From assembly GCA_011525365.1 (NCBI GenBank), contig WTGQ01000002.1, positions 3,622,962 through 3,686,961 of the forward strand: a stretch of DNA of 64,000 nucleotides. Direction: 5' to 3'. Source of the stretch: Acidobacteriota bacterium. Lineage in GTDB: Bacteria > Acidobacteriota > Thermoanaerobaculia > Multivoradales > Multivoraceae. The position numbers were made by a program, and so were the translations under genes. Positions within the stretch are counted from its first letter, which is position 1. Every line of letters starts with the position of its first letter. The notes under the pieces were generated by a model. That model did no database searches. It was not told where the DNA came from and saw only the letters and a program-made list of their open reading frames with translations. Shown here piece after piece: positions 45,569-55,200 of the stretch.

Positions 45569-48202
45569 TCAACTGAGACAGTCCTCGATGAGCTGCTCGG
45601 CGGCGGCGAAGGCCGTGGTCAGGTTCTCGGCCCGGCCTCCGGCCTGGGCGAAGTCGCGGCGGCCGCCGCCACTGCCCGAGATGGCGGAACCCATCGCCCG
45701 CGCCACGGCAGCCGCGTCGATCCGATCCTGAACATCCCTGGTCACGGAGGCGACGAGCTTCGCCTTGCCGTCATCCAGGGCGCCAAGCACGACGACTCCG
45801 GATCCGAGGCGGCTCCGCAGGACATCGGCAAGGTTGCGAAGCTCGCCCACGTTCGAGGCCGGCACCTCGCGCAGAACAACGTCGACGCCGCGAATGGAGC
45901 GTGTGTCGCCGGCGGCATCCTGGCCCGAGGCCGGCTTGCCGTCGCCGGCGAGCACGCCAAGCCTGAGCTGGGACAGCTCCCGTTCGACCTCTCGCAACCG
46001 CTCCTTGAGCGCCCGCACTTCGGCCGCGGCCTGTTCTCCGGACGCACCGATCTCGCGCTCCAGGCTGGTCAGCAGATGCAACTGACTCCGGCGCAGGCGG
46101 TCGGCGCGGTCACCGGCAAGCGCCTCGATCCGGCGTACGCCGGCAGCCACGCCACGCTCGCCGACCAGGGCCACCGGACCGATCTCGCCCGTGTTGCCGA
46201 CGTGACAGCCGCCGCAGAGTTCGAGGCTGAACCCGGGCACCTCGACGGTACGCACCCGGTCTCCGTACTTCTCGCCGAACAGGGCCATCGCTCCGGCCGC
46301 GACCGCCTCGTCGTACGAACGCTCGGCGATCTCGAGAGGCACGGCGCGCCGCACCCACTCGTTGACCGTGTCCTCGATCGCTTCCTGTTGCTCTTCGGTG
46401 ACCGGCGCGCCGTGCGTGAAGTCGAAGCGCAGCCGGTCGGGATGGACCAGGGAGCCGGCCTGGCGCACGCCCGTGCCGAGGTGCTGGCGGAGGGCCGCGT
46501 GCAGAAGGTGGGTCGCGGTGTGGTGCCGCTGGGCGGCTTCCCTCTTCTCGCCGTCTACCTCGAGTTCGACGGCAGCGCCTTCCTCGAGCGCACCGTCGAC
46601 GACCTCGATGCGATGCACGATGCGTCCGCCGTCGTGGAAGGTGTCGAGAACCCGCGCCTTGCCGCCGTTCCATTCAACGAGACCCACATCCCCGACCTGG
46701 CCTCCCGCTTCGGCGTAGAAAGGAGTGCGTTCGAAGACGGCAAAACCGGTATCCCCCACTTCCCGAGCCGGCGCTCCCTCGGCCGTTGCGACGGCAACCG
46801 CTCGCGACTCCGCTGCCAGATCGTCGTAGCCGGTGAAGTCCCTCCCGACGCGAGGAGACGAAATCAAGAACTCGACGCTGGCCGGCATCACGGTCGCCGT
46901 AACCCGCCGCGACCGCTCCCGCTGCTCCGCCAGCGCCGCCTCGAACCCCTCCTCGTCGATTGTGAACTGCTCCTCCTCGGCGATCTCCCGCACCGTCTCG
47001 ATCGGCAGGCCGAACGTGTCGTAGAGACGAAAGACCTGCTCGCCGGCCAGCGCCGAACCGCCCTCGGCGCGCGCCTCCTCGATCGCCTGCTGGACCTTGC
47101 CGGCGCCGACCGCGATCGTCTCCAGGAACCGGGTCTCCTCGGCGGTGACGGTGGCCGAGGACGGCTCGCGAGCCTTCTCCAGTTCCGGGTAGTGGCCGGC
47201 GAACGCCTCTTCGAGCGAGGGCAGGAGCGAGGCCATGAACGGCTCCTCCAGGCCCAGCTTCATGCCATGGCGCGAGGCGCGGCGGAGGAGCCGGCGCAGC
47301 ACGTAGCCGCGGCCCTCGTTGCTCGGCAGGACCCCGTCGGCGAGCAGGAAGCCCACCGCCCGAAGGTGATCGGCGACCACCCGCATGGACACGTCCGCCT
47401 CCGGCTCGCGGCCGTACTCGCTTCCCGCCGCCCCGGCCACCGCGGTCAGAATCGTGCCGAACAGGTCCGTGTCGTAGTTCGAGTCGACGCCCTGGAGCAC
47501 CGCGGCCACCCTCTCGAGACCCGCGCCGGTGTCGATCGACGGGTTCGGGAGCGGCTCGCTCCGGCCGTCCTCGTGACGCTCGAACTGCATGAAGACGAGA
47601 TTCCAGATCTCGAGGTACCGACCCGAGGCAGTCCCTTCCTCCCAACCGATCTCGGGCCGATCGGGCGCGGTGTCGACGAAGATCTCGCTGCACGGACCGC
47701 ATGGGCCGGTGTCGCCCATCGCCCAGAAGTTGTCCTTCTCGCCGCAGCGCAGAACGCGCTCCGCCGGCAGGCCGGAGATCCGCAACCACAGCTCCTCGGC
47801 CTCGTCGTCCTCCTCGAACACGGTGGCGAAGAGGTGTTCCGGCCGCAGACCCCAGGGCCCGGTAACCAGCTCCCAGGCTGAAGCGATCGCCTCTTCCTTG
47901 AAGTAGTCGCCGAAGGAGAAGTTCCCCAACATCTCGAAGAAGGTGTGGTGGCGCGGGCTCGGACCGACGTTCTCCAGGTCGTTGTGCTTGCCGGACACCC
48001 TGAGACACTTCTGGGAGGTCACGGCGCGCGGCGACTCCGGCTGCTCGACGCCGAGGAAGAAGTTCTTGAACTGGACCATTCCGGCGTTCACGAACAGCAG
48101 GGTCGGATCGTCGCGCGGCACGAGGGGTGAACTCGCCACCACCGCGTGCCCGCGGCCGGCGTAGAAGTCGATGAAGCTCTGCCTGATGTGCCGACTCAAC
48201 AT
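45569..48202 (-). CDS. alaS: alanyl-tRNA synthetase
   Basis: 877 residues, class II. Aminoacylation domain with RPDRP-type TSQKCLRVSGKHNDLENVG and GDTGPCGPCSEIF, editing domain with the zinc motif HHTATHLLHAAL and CGGCHVGNTGEIG, and C-terminal C-Ala domain with SGSGGGRRDFAQAGG. Overlaps recX by 7 bases, so the two are co-expressed. Ends 12 bases before pgsA. Confidence 0.97.
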   Translation of the reverse strand: MLSRHIRQSFIDFYAGRGHAVVASSPLVPRDDPTLLFVNAGMVQFKNFFLGVEQPESPRAVTSQKCLRVSGKHNDLENVGPSPRHHTFFEMLGNFSFGDYFKEEAIASAWELVTGPWGLRPEHLFATVFEEDDEAEELWLRISGLPAERVLRCGEKDNFWAMGDTGPCGPCSEIFVDTAPDRPEIGWEEGTASGRYLEIWNLVFMQFERHEDGRSEPLPNPSIDTGAGLERVAAVLQGVDSNYDTDLFGTILTAVAGAAGSEYGREPEADVSMRVVADHLRAVGFLLADGVLPSNEGRGYVLRRLLRRASRHGMKLGLEEPFMASLLPSLEEAFAGHYPELEKAREPSSATVTAEETRFLETIAVGAGKVQQAIEEARAEGGSALAGEQVFRLYDTFGLPIETVREIAEEEQFTIDEEGFEAALAEQRERSRRVTATVMPASVEFLISSPRVGRDFTGYDDLAAESRAVAVATAEGAPAREVGDTGFAVFERTPFYAEAGGQVGDVGLVEWNGGKARVLDTFHDGGRIVHRIEVVDGALEEGAAVELEVDGEKREAAQRHHTATHLLHAALRQHLGTGVRQAGSLVHPDRLRFDFTHGAPVTEEQQEAIEDTVNEWVRRAVPLEIAERSYDEAVAAGAMALFGEKYGDRVRTVEVPGFSLELCGGCHVGNTGEIGPVALVGERGVAAGVRRIEALAGDRADRLRRSQLHLLTSLEREIGASGEQAAAEVRALKERLREVERELSQLRLGVLAGDGKPASGQDAAGDTRSIRGVDVVLREVPASNVGELRNLADVLRSRLGSGVVVLGALDDGKAKLVASVTRDVQDRIDAAAVARAMGSAISGSGGGRRDFAQAGGRAENLTTAFAAAEQLIEDCLS

Positions 48203-48720
48203 GAGTCCCGACCCCGCATCTCCCCTGCCCCGGCCGCGTCATCGGCCGAGTCGAACACGACGGTTCCAATAGTACGGGGAAGGAAGCCGCGCCGCTCGAG
48301 GTGCCGGGCCAGGGCGGCGGCGTCGCGCGACGGATGAGTCGACCTGAAGCGCGCCGCCACGGCCGCCGCCCGCTCCAGCTCGTCCTCGTCGTCCACGGTT
48401 TCGAGCGCCGCCCGGGCCGCCGCCTCGTCGGCGCCGCGCCGCCGCAGGTCGAGTTCGAGCCGCCGCCGGCCATAGCCCCGTCGCTTGAGCGACCGCACGA
48501 GCACGTGCGCGGTCTCCCCTTCGTTCAGGTGACCGGCAGCGGTCAGCCGTTCGATCGCGCTCCCCACTTCGGCCGCCTCGTAGCCGCGCTGCCCGAGTTT
48601 CGCCGCCAGCTCGGCCGCGAAGTGGGGGCGCCGCGCCAGCAGATCCAGCCCACGGTCGTACGCCGGCTTCGGCGCCCGTCTTCGATTCGGCGTTCCGCGA
48701 CTGGATTGGGAGTTCCGCAC
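48196..48720 (-). CDS. recX: regulatory protein RecX
   Basis: 174 residues with three repeats of a three-helix unit (about 20-160) as in RecX, which controls RecA filaments. GTG start with GGAGGA six bases upstream. recA, usually just upstream in proteobacteria, is not here; the gene instead follows rsmE and precedes alaS. Confidence 0.85.
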   Translation of the reverse strand: MRNSQSSRGTPNRRRAPKPAYDRGLDLLARRPHFAAELAAKLGQRGYEAAEVGSAIERLTAAGHLNEGETAHVLVRSLKRRGYGRRRLELDLRRRGADEAAARAALETVDDEDELERAAAVAARFRSTHPSRDAAALARHLERRGFLPRTIGTVVFDSADDAAGAGEMRGRDSC

Positions 48721-48753
48721 GTCATTCCTCCGGCGGTTCGGAGAATAGCGCCG

Positions 48754-49440
48754 TCACGACGTCCCGTTGAGGGCAACGGCGAGCGCGGCAACCGCGGCCG
48801 TCTCGGTCCGCAGCACGCGGGCTCCGAGGTGTGCCGTAACCGCTCCGCGCGCGGCCAGTTCCTCGATCTCCCGTTCGCTGAACCCGCCCTCGGGGCCCAC
48901 CACGACCGCTTCCGCCGATCCCGCGACGACCATGAACGGTGTCGCGGCGCCGGGATGCAGCGCCACCGACCCGGCGCCGATCTCCACTTCCTCGAGCGGG
49001 ACGGGCGCGGTGATCTTGGGCAGCCAGGAGCCGCCGCTCTGCTCGAGCGCCGACTTCGCGACCCGGCGCTGGCGCTCCAGTGCCCGCTCCGGCAGGGAAC
49101 GGCTGGTGCGTTCCGAGACGAACCACCGCAGTTCGCGCAGACCGAGTTCCGTCGCCTTCTCGACCAGCCAGGCCGCGCGCTCCGGGCGCACCGCGGACAC
49201 GAACAGCGCCACGCGGCGGGCCGGCTCGAACACCGGCGCCGCGCCTTCGACCCGCAGCACCGCCCGCCGCGCGGTGACCTGGTCCACGATCGACCAGCGA
49301 GCCGCGCCGCGACCGTCGACGAGACGCACCCGGTCACCGACCTTCAGCCGGCGGGCCCGGAAGAGGTGGCGGTGATCCGCGCCTTCGATCTCGACCGTCT
49401 CGCGGGCGAGATCACGGGCTTCGGCCAGCAGGTGGATCAC
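48754..49440 (-). CDS. rsmE: 16S rRNA (uracil-1498-N3)-methyltransferase RsmE
   Basis: 228 residues, SPOUT enzyme that makes m3U1498 in the decoding centre. Motifs HLFRARRLKVGDRV, VEKATELGLREL, VGPEGGFSEREIE and LGARVLRTETA. The start is GTG 49440, after which the family alignment begins; no ribosome site was found. Follows dnaJ, as in Bacillus (dnaJ-prmA-rsmE). Confidence 0.93.
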   Translation of the reverse strand: MIHLLAEARDLARETVEIEGADHRHLFRARRLKVGDRVRLVDGRGAARWSIVDQVTARRAVLRVEGAAPVFEPARRVALFVSAVRPERAAWLVEKATELGLRELRWFVSERTSRSLPERALERQRRVAKSALEQSGGSWLPKITAPVPLEEVEIGAGSVALHPGAATPFMVVAGSAEAVVVGPEGGFSEREIEELAARGAVTAHLGARVLRTETAAVAALAVALNGTS

Positions 49441-49468
49441 GAGCCCAAGACGATCAGCTGACCCAGCG

Positions 49469-50569
49469 TCAGAAAAGGTCCTTGACCCGATTGAACAGGC
49501 CACGTTCCTCGCGGATCGTGGCGTCGCCGTCGTCGGAAAGCTCAGCCAGCGCCCGCAGGTGCTCGAGCTCGCTCTCCGAGAGGTCCCGCGGCGCCGGCAC
49601 GTTGAGGAGCACCTCGACGACGTGGTCGCCGCGGCCGCGACCGTCGACCCGGGGAATCCCCTCGGACCGCAACACGAAGGTCGAACCGTGGGAGGTCGCC
49701 GGCGGCACTTCCAGTTCCGACCTGCCGTGCACGGTCTCCACGTCCACGGTGCAGCCGAGGACCGCCTGCGGAAAGCCGATCGTGACCGAGCTGAGGACAT
49801 CGGCGCCGCGCCGGCTGAACCGTTCGTGCGGCTCGACTCCGATCACCACGTAGAGGTCGCCCGGCGGACCGCCATGGCGGCCGTGCTCCCCCTCGCCGGG
49901 AAGACGGAGGCGGGAACCCGTGTCGACGCCGGCAGGCACCCGGACCTGGATCGAGCGCTGCCGCTCCTTCCGCCCCTCGCCCCGGCAGTCGCCGCAGGGA
50001 TCGCGGATGACGCTCCCCGCCCCGCGGCAGTCGGGACAGGTGCGGGCCACGGAGAAGAACCCCTGGCTGTACTGAACCTGACCCCGGCCGCCGCACCTGC
50101 GACACGCGGTTGGGCCGGACCCGGGCGCCGCGCCGCTGCCGCCGCAACCGTCGCAGCGTTCGAGCCGTGGAATGCGCAGCTTCGGTTCCACTCCGAAGGC
50201 AGCCTCTTCGAACGAGATCCGCAGGTCGTAGCGAAGATCCGCGCCCGCACGCCGGCGGCGACCGCCGCCGCGCGTGCCGAAGCCGAAGACGTCGCCCAGG
50301 ATGTCCGAGAAGTCCGCGAAGATCGTCGGATCGAAGCCGCCGCCAGTCGGCGTCGCCTGGTGCCCGAAGCGGTCGTAGCGCTGCCGCTTGTCGGTATCCG
50401 AGAGCACCGCGTACGCCTCCGCCGCCTCCTTGAACTTCTCCTCGGCGGAGCTGTCACCCGGGTTGCGATCGGGGTGGTGGCGGACGGCCAGCTTGCGGTA
50501 GGCCGACTTGATCTCCTGCAGGGTCGCCGAACGTTCGAGGCCCAGGACCTCGTAGTAGTCACGCGGCAT
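49469..50569 (-). CDS. dnaJ: chaperone protein DnaJ
   Basis: 366 residues. J domain with HHPDR, Gly/Phe-rich segment (about 72-95), four C-x-x-C-x-G-x-G zinc motifs (about 144-204: CDGCGGSG, CRRCGGRG, CPDCRGAG, CGDCRGEG), then the substrate-binding C-terminal domains. Type I DnaJ. Eight bases after grpE; dnaK is absent between them. Confidence 0.97.
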   Translation of the reverse strand: MPRDYYEVLGLERSATLQEIKSAYRKLAVRHHPDRNPGDSSAEEKFKEAAEAYAVLSDTDKRQRYDRFGHQATPTGGGFDPTIFADFSDILGDVFGFGTRGGGRRRRAGADLRYDLRISFEEAAFGVEPKLRIPRLERCDGCGGSGAAPGSGPTACRRCGGRGQVQYSQGFFSVARTCPDCRGAGSVIRDPCGDCRGEGRKERQRSIQVRVPAGVDTGSRLRLPGEGEHGRHGGPPGDLYVVIGVEPHERFSRRGADVLSSVTIGFPQAVLGCTVDVETVHGRSELEVPPATSHGSTFVLRSEGIPRVDGRGRGDHVVEVLLNVPAPRDLSESELEHLRALAELSDDGDATIREERGLFNRVKDLF

Positions 50570-50577
50570 GGCGTATC

Positions 50578-51186
50578 TCAGGCGCCGCCGGCCGCGGCGT
50601 CCGCGTCAGTCCCGGCGCCGTCCTCGACGCTGCCGTCCCGGGACGCCGGCGGCGCCGCCGGCACGGCGACCCGGACCATCGCGGCGCGCAGCAGCCGCGA
50701 CTCCATCGTGTATCCGGTCTGCAGCTCCTGCACGACGGTGGGCTCGTCGACTTCGGCGCTCTCTTCCCGCGCGACGGCCTGGTGGACGTTCGGATCGAAG
50801 GGCGCGTTCATGCCCTCCACCGGCTCGACGCCGAACCGTCGGAGAAGGTCCGCCATCTGACGCCGGATCATCTCGACGCCGGCGCGCAGGTCGTCCGCCG
50901 ACGCCTCGGCCTGGAGCGCCCGGTCCAGGTTGTCGACCACATCGAGGAACTCGCGCAGCGGACCGGCGGCCGTGTTCCAGCGCGACTCGAGCCGCTCCCG
51001 CTCAGCGCGCTTGCGCTGATTGTCGAACTCGGCCGCGGCGCGCCGCAGCCGGTCGACTTCCTCGCTCGCCGCCGCGAGCTCGGCCCGAAGCTCGCCTTCT
51101 GTGTCCGGCGCGCCGGCGTCGACCGTCTCGACGCCGCCCTGGTCCTCCTCGTGAGAGTCCGGGCTCTCCTTCGCCTCGATCGTCAT
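50578..51186 (-). CDS. grpE: nucleotide exchange factor GrpE
   Basis: 202 residues. N-terminal acidic region, long coiled coil (about 33-75), then the four-helix and beta-wing part with GVEPVEGMNAPFDPNVHQAV. Releases ADP from DnaK. Start MTIEAKES at 51186; the in-frame sequence before it belongs to hrcA in another frame. 14 bases after hrcA. Confidence 0.95.
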   Translation of the reverse strand: MTIEAKESPDSHEEDQGGVETVDAGAPDTEGELRAELAAASEEVDRLRRAAAEFDNQRKRAERERLESRWNTAAGPLREFLDVVDNLDRALQAEASADDLRAGVEMIRRQMADLLRRFGVEPVEGMNAPFDPNVHQAVAREESAEVDEPTVVQELQTGYTMESRLLRAAMVRVAVPAAPPASRDGSVEDGAGTDADAAAGGA

Positions 51187-51200
51187 CGTTCGGGTCCCTG

Positions 51201-52241
51201 TTACAGCCTGCCGGTCAGGGCCTCGGACAGGCGCTCGCCCAGGTAGTTCACCAGGGGCACCATCCGCGGATACTCCATGCGCGCCGGCCCGACCACGGCG
51301 ACCGATCCGGCGACGCCGTCTCCCGCCTTGTAGCTCCGCACGACGAGACCGAACCCGAGCTCCTCGGTCAGCCTGGAGTCCTGGCCCAGGACCACCCGCA
51401 CGCCGTCCGCATCGAGGCAACGGTTGAGCAGACCGGCCAGCCGGGCGCGCTCGGCGAACATCTGGAACATCCCCTCGATCCGCGACATGCCGGGCCCGGC
51501 ATCGAACAGGCTGTGCGTCCCGTCGACCACGAGCGACGGCGCGTGGCCGATGTTCATGCCGTCCCGGGCGAGTTCGATCGCCCGCCGCAGCAGCTCGTCG
51601 AGCCGGGCGCGCTCGTCGCTCATCAGCCGCAGCAGCTCTTCCCGGATCTCGAAGAGGGTCCGCCCGCTGTAGTTCTCGGTCAGGTAGTTCGAAATGCGCA
51701 CGAGGTCTTCGCGCGGGATCGGCTCGTCCGTGACGACGAGCTTGTTCTCGACGAAGCCGGTCTCGGCGACCACCACGCAGAGCACCTTGCGCCCGCTGAG
51801 CGGCACGAACTCGATCGCCTTCATCACCGCCGAACCGAGGGCGGGAGTCAGTACGACGCCGACGTGGTGGGAGAGCTGCGAGAGCAGTCTCGACGTCTCC
51901 TCGGTCAGTTCCTGGCCTGTGCCTCCGGCCGTCGTCAGCCGGTCGTCGATCAGGCGCCGGTCGTCGTCGCTCACCACCTCCGCCGACATCAGGTCGTCGA
52001 TGAACAGGTGGAAACCGGCCTCGGTCGGCAGCCGACCGGCCGAGACGTGCGGCTGCCGCAGGTAGCCCATGTCCTCCAGGTCCGCCATCACGTTGCGGAT
52101 CGTGGCGGCGGACAACTGGACCTGGCGGTCCTTCGCGACCCTCCGCGAGGACACGGGTTCTCCGGACGACAGATACGTCTGGATCACCTCCCGCAGAATC
52201 TCGCGGTCCCGGTCGCTGAGCTGGTCGTTGACACGACTCAT
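51201..52241 (-). CDS. hrcA: heat-inducible transcription repressor HrcA
   Basis: 346 residues. N-terminal winged helix (SSGEPVSSRRVAK, LSAATIRNVMADLEDMGYL), then a long GAF-like domain (about 100-330). Normally represses groE and dnaK operons at CIRCE sites. No CIRCE inverted repeat was found ahead of this operon; TAGAAT nine bases before the ATG suggests a nearly leaderless mRNA. First gene of hrcA-grpE-dnaJ-rsmE. Confidence 0.94.
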   Translation of the reverse strand: MSRVNDQLSDRDREILREVIQTYLSSGEPVSSRRVAKDRQVQLSAATIRNVMADLEDMGYLRQPHVSAGRLPTEAGFHLFIDDLMSAEVVSDDDRRLIDDRLTTAGGTGQELTEETSRLLSQLSHHVGVVLTPALGSAVMKAIEFVPLSGRKVLCVVVAETGFVENKLVVTDEPIPREDLVRISNYLTENYSGRTLFEIREELLRLMSDERARLDELLRRAIELARDGMNIGHAPSLVVDGTHSLFDAGPGMSRIEGMFQMFAERARLAGLLNRCLDADGVRVVLGQDSRLTEELGFGLVVRSYKAGDGVAGSVAVVGPARMEYPRMVPLVNYLGERLSEALTGRL

Positions 52242-52250
52242 GGGAGCGGC

Positions 52251-52256
52251 ATTCTA
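52251..52256 (-). promoter_or_regulatory. -10 element of hrcA
   Basis: TAGAAT (five of six matches) on the minus strand ends nine bases before the hrcA ATG; start point about three bases before it. No Shine-Dalgarno sequence. Faces the nrdR element 10 bases away. Confidence 0.5.
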
Positions 52257-52263
52257 CCCCCGG

Positions 52264-52272
52264 TGGTAGCGT
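52264..52272 (+). promoter_or_regulatory. extended -10 element of nrdR
   Basis: TGGTAGCGT fits TGNTANNNT and ends 12 bases before the nrdR ATG, leaving a 5' leader of about six bases. No ribosome site is visible. Confidence 0.4.
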
Positions 52273-52284
52273 TCCAGCGTCGGC

Positions 52285-52749
52285 ATGAGATGTCCATTCT
52301 GCGGCGCCAACGATGACCGCGTGGTCGACTCGCGGGACGTTCGCGGCGGGGAGACGGTCCGGCGCCGGCGGGAGTGCCTGAACTGCGGCCGCAGGTTCAC
52401 TTCCTACGAACAGATCGAGAACATCGCCTACCGGGTCGTCAAGTCGGATGGCCGCCGCCAGGAGTTCGACCGCCATAAGCTCCTCGGCGGCCTGCTCAAG
52501 GCCTGCGAGAAGCGGCCGGTCGGTCTGCCGGCGCTGGAGGAGATCATCGACCAGGCCGAAGCCCTGCTCCACCGCAAGGAAGACCGCGAGATCTCGACCT
52601 CGGAGCTGGGCAACTTCGTCATCGACCGCCTGAAGACGCTCGACCAGGTGGCCTACGTCCGCTTCGCCTCCGTCTACCGGAAGTTCGAGGATGTGGACGA
52701 GTTCATGGAAGAGCTGCGGGTGCTCCTGGAGGCGTCACGCAAGGACTGA
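52285..52749 (+). CDS. nrdR: transcriptional repressor NrdR
   Basis: 154 residues. N-terminal zinc ribbon (MRCPFCGANDDRVVDSRD and CLNCGRRFTSYEQIE) and an ATP-cone domain. Represses ribonucleotide reductase genes according to dATP/ATP level. No nrd gene is nearby. 54 bases before lon. Confidence 0.96.
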   Translation: MRCPFCGANDDRVVDSRDVRGGETVRRRRECLNCGRRFTSYEQIENIAYRVVKSDGRRQEFDRHKLLGGLLKACEKRPVGLPALEEIIDQAEALLHRKEDREISTSELGNFVIDRLKTLDQVAYVRFASVYRKFEDVDEFMEELRVLLEASRKD

Positions 52750-52788
52750 AAAGCGGCATCCGCAGACCGTCCCGCTGCGCCCCGGGGC

Positions 52789-52797
52789 TGGTACCGT
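52789..52797 (+). promoter_or_regulatory. extended -10 element of lon
   Basis: TGGTACCGT fits TGNTANNNT and ends six bases before the lon ATG, putting a start point on the ATG. No Shine-Dalgarno sequence; no -35 hexamer found. Confidence 0.45.
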
Positions 52798-52803
52798 GAC
52801 CCC

Positions 52804-55200
52804 ATGGCCCAGAACCCGGTAGATGAGCAGGCGGACGCGATCTCGCTGCCCGACGTCCTGCCGGTGCTGCCGCTCAAGGACGCGGTCATCTTCCCCTACA
52901 TCATCCTGCCGCTTTCGATCAGTCGCGACCCGAGCATGCTCGCGGTCGAGGACGCGCTGAACGGCGACCGCATCATCCTGCTCGCCCCCCAGCGCGATGG
53001 ATCGATCGAGGAGCCGGGGGAGGACGACCTCCACGAGATCGGCACCGCGGCCCAGATCATGCGGATGCTGAAGCTGCCCGACGGCCGGGTGCGGATCCTG
53101 ATACAGGGTCTCGCCAGAGCCCGCCTGCGGTACCTGAGCCAGACCGAGCCCTTCCTTCGCGCCCGCGTCGAAGAGGTGGACGAAGCCGGCGAACCTCACC
53201 ACGGGCTCGAGGCGGAGGCGCTCGTGCGCAGCGTCAAGGAGGGTCTCGAGACGGCCGTCAACCTGGGCAAGGACATCTCCTCCGAGGTCATGGTGATCGC
53301 CGCGAATCTCGATCACCCGGGCCGGCTGGCGGACCTGGCGGCCAGCAACCTCGACCTGAGGGCGGACGAGGCCCAGCTCGTGCTGGAGACGACGCCGCCC
53401 ATCCAGCGGCTGCGGCAGGTCGGGGACCTGCTGACCCGGGAAATCGAACTCCTCAGCATGCAGCAGCGAATCTCCGCCCAGGCAAGGAGCGAGATGGACC
53501 GCAGCCAGCGCGAGTACTTCCTTCGCCAGCAGCAGCGGGCGATCTTGGACGAACTCGGCGAGGGCGACGACCTCCACGGGGACATCGAGCGCTACGTGAG
53601 CGCCGTCGAGGAGAAGGGTCTGAGCGAGGAGGCCGCCCTGGAAGTCGAACGCCAGGTCAGACGGCTCGAGCGAAGCTCTCCCGACAGCGCCGAGAACGCG
53701 ACCATCCGCACCCACCTCGACTGGCTGACCGGCCTCCCGTGGTCGACCCTGAGCGAGGATCGAATCGACCTCGACCGTGCCCGCACCGTTCTCGATGAGG
53801 ATCACTACGACCTGGACCGCGTCAAGGAGCGGATCCTCGAGTATCTGGCGGTCAGGCGACTCAAGCCGGACGCCAAGGGTCCGATTCTCTGCCTGGTCGG
53901 TCCCCCGGGGGTCGGCAAGACCTCGCTCGGCCGTTCCATCGCGCGCGCAATCGACCGCAAGTTCGTCCGCATCTCGCTCGGCGGCGTCCGCGACGAGGGA
54001 GAGATCCGCGGCCACCGGCGCACCTACGTCGGTTCGTTGCCAGGTCGCGTCATTCAGGGCCTGAATCAGGCCGGAACCAGCAATCCCGTCTTCATGCTGG
54101 ACGAGATCGACAAGCTGGGCGCCGACTACCGGGGCGATCCGGCTTCCGCGCTGCTCGAAGTGCTGGATCCCGAGCAGAATTCCACGTTCAGGGACCACTA
54201 CCTGGGAGTCGAGTACGACCTTTCGCGCGTGTTGTTCATCGCAACGGCCAATCTGCTCGAACCCATTCAGCCCGCCTTCCTCGATCGTCTCGAAGTGCTT
54301 CGACTTTCCGGCTACACCGAGGACGAAAAGGTGCTGATCGCGCGCCGCCATCTGTTACCCAAAGCCACGGACGAGAACGGCCTGCCGGACGGCGCCCTGA
54401 CCATCACGACCCCCGCGCTCCGCGGCCTCATTCGCGGCTACACGAAAGAGGCCGGCGTACGCAATCTCGAACGCGAACTCGCAACTCTCTGCAGGAAAGC
54501 GGCCGTTCGCGTCGCGCGGGGAGACGGCCGGGAACTGAAAGTGACGCCGGCCAGGTTGAAGAACCTGGTGGGGCAACCGCGTCACTTCAGCGAGGAACTG
54601 CTCGACCGCGACCGGATCGGCGTGGCGACCGGACTCGCCTGGACCGCCTCCGGCGGAGACCTCATGCTGATCGAAGTCGCGGCGCCGAAGGGGAGAGGGA
54701 AACTGATCCTCACCGGCCAACTCGGCGACGTGATGAAGGAGTCGGCCCAGGCCGCGCTGAGTTGCGCCCGCACGACGTACGCCGCCGGTCCGGGAGCGGG
54801 AGCGCCCGATTTCTTCCGTAACCACGATCTCCACATCCATGTCCCCGCCGGTTCCGTACCGAAGGACGGTCCGTCGGCGGGCGTCACGATTGCCGCCGCC
54901 ATCGTCTCCGTCTGCAGCGGGCGCATGATCGATCACAAGGTCGCAATGACCGGCGAGATCACCCTGCGCGGCGAAGTGCTCCCCGTCGGCGGTCTCAAGG
55001 AGAAGCTGCTCGCCGCGCGCGGAGCGGGAATCCGCAAGGTCGTCCTGCCGGAACGAAACCGTCGGGACCTTCCGGAGATACCGGCCGCGGTGACGCGAGG
55101 TCTTGAACTCCTGTTCGTCGAACATGTCGATCAGGTCCTCGAAGCCGCGCTGCTCGACCCGGAGCACGAGCGGTCATGGCCGGCGGCGAAGACCGGCTGA
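52804..55200 (+). CDS. lon: ATP-dependent Lon protease
   Basis: 798 residues. N-terminal LON domain (about 15-205), AAA+ module with Walker [12 protein letters not shown] (about 366) and Walker [10 protein letters not shown], and a C-terminal protease with the Ser/Lys dyad in [12 protein letters not shown] (Ser near 691) and [11 protein letters not shown]. Degrades misfolded and regulatory proteins. Overlaps thiL by 25 bases. Confidence 0.97.
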   Translation: MAQNPVDEQADAISLPDVLPVLPLKDAVIFPYIILPLSISRDPSMLAVEDALNGDRIILLAPQRDGSIEEPGEDDLHEIGTAAQIMRMLKLPDGRVRILIQGLARARLRYLSQTEPFLRARVEEVDEAGEPHHGLEAEALVRSVKEGLETAVNLGKDISSEVMVIAANLDHPGRLADLAASNLDLRADEAQLVLETTPPIQRLRQVGDLLTREIELLSMQQRISAQARSEMDRSQREYFLRQQQRAILDELGEGDDLHGDIERYVSAVEEKGLSEEAALEVERQVRRLERSSPDSAENATIRTHLDWLTGLPWSTLSEDRIDLDRARTVLDEDHYDLDRVKERILEYLAVRRLKPDAKGPILCLVGPPGVGKTSLGRSIARAIDRKFVRISLGGVRDEGEIRGHRRTYVGSLPGRVIQGLNQAGTSNPVFMLDEIDKLGADYRGDPASALLEVLDPEQNSTFRDHYLGVEYDLSRVLFIATANLLEPIQPAFLDRLEVLRLSGYTEDEKVLIARRHLLPKATDENGLPDGALTITTPALRGLIRGYTKEAGVRNLERELATLCRKAAVRVARGDGRELKVTPARLKNLVGQPRHFSEELLDRDRIGVATGLAWTASGGDLMLIEVAAPKGRGKLILTGQLGDVMKESAQAALSCARTTYAAGPGAGAPDFFRNHDLHIHVPAGSVPKDGPSAGVTIAAAIVSVCSGRMIDHKVAMTGEITLRGEVLPVGGLKEKLLAARGAGIRKVVLPERNRRDLPEIPAAVTRGLELLFVEHVDQVLEAALLDPEHERSWPAAKTG

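Noticed and set aside
52242..52284. CTACC/GGTAG inverted repeat at 52254-52269 as a repressor operator (CIRCE-like)
   Set aside because: It does not match TTAGCACTC-N9-GAGTGCTAA, and the repeat is explained by two -10 elements that face away from each other.
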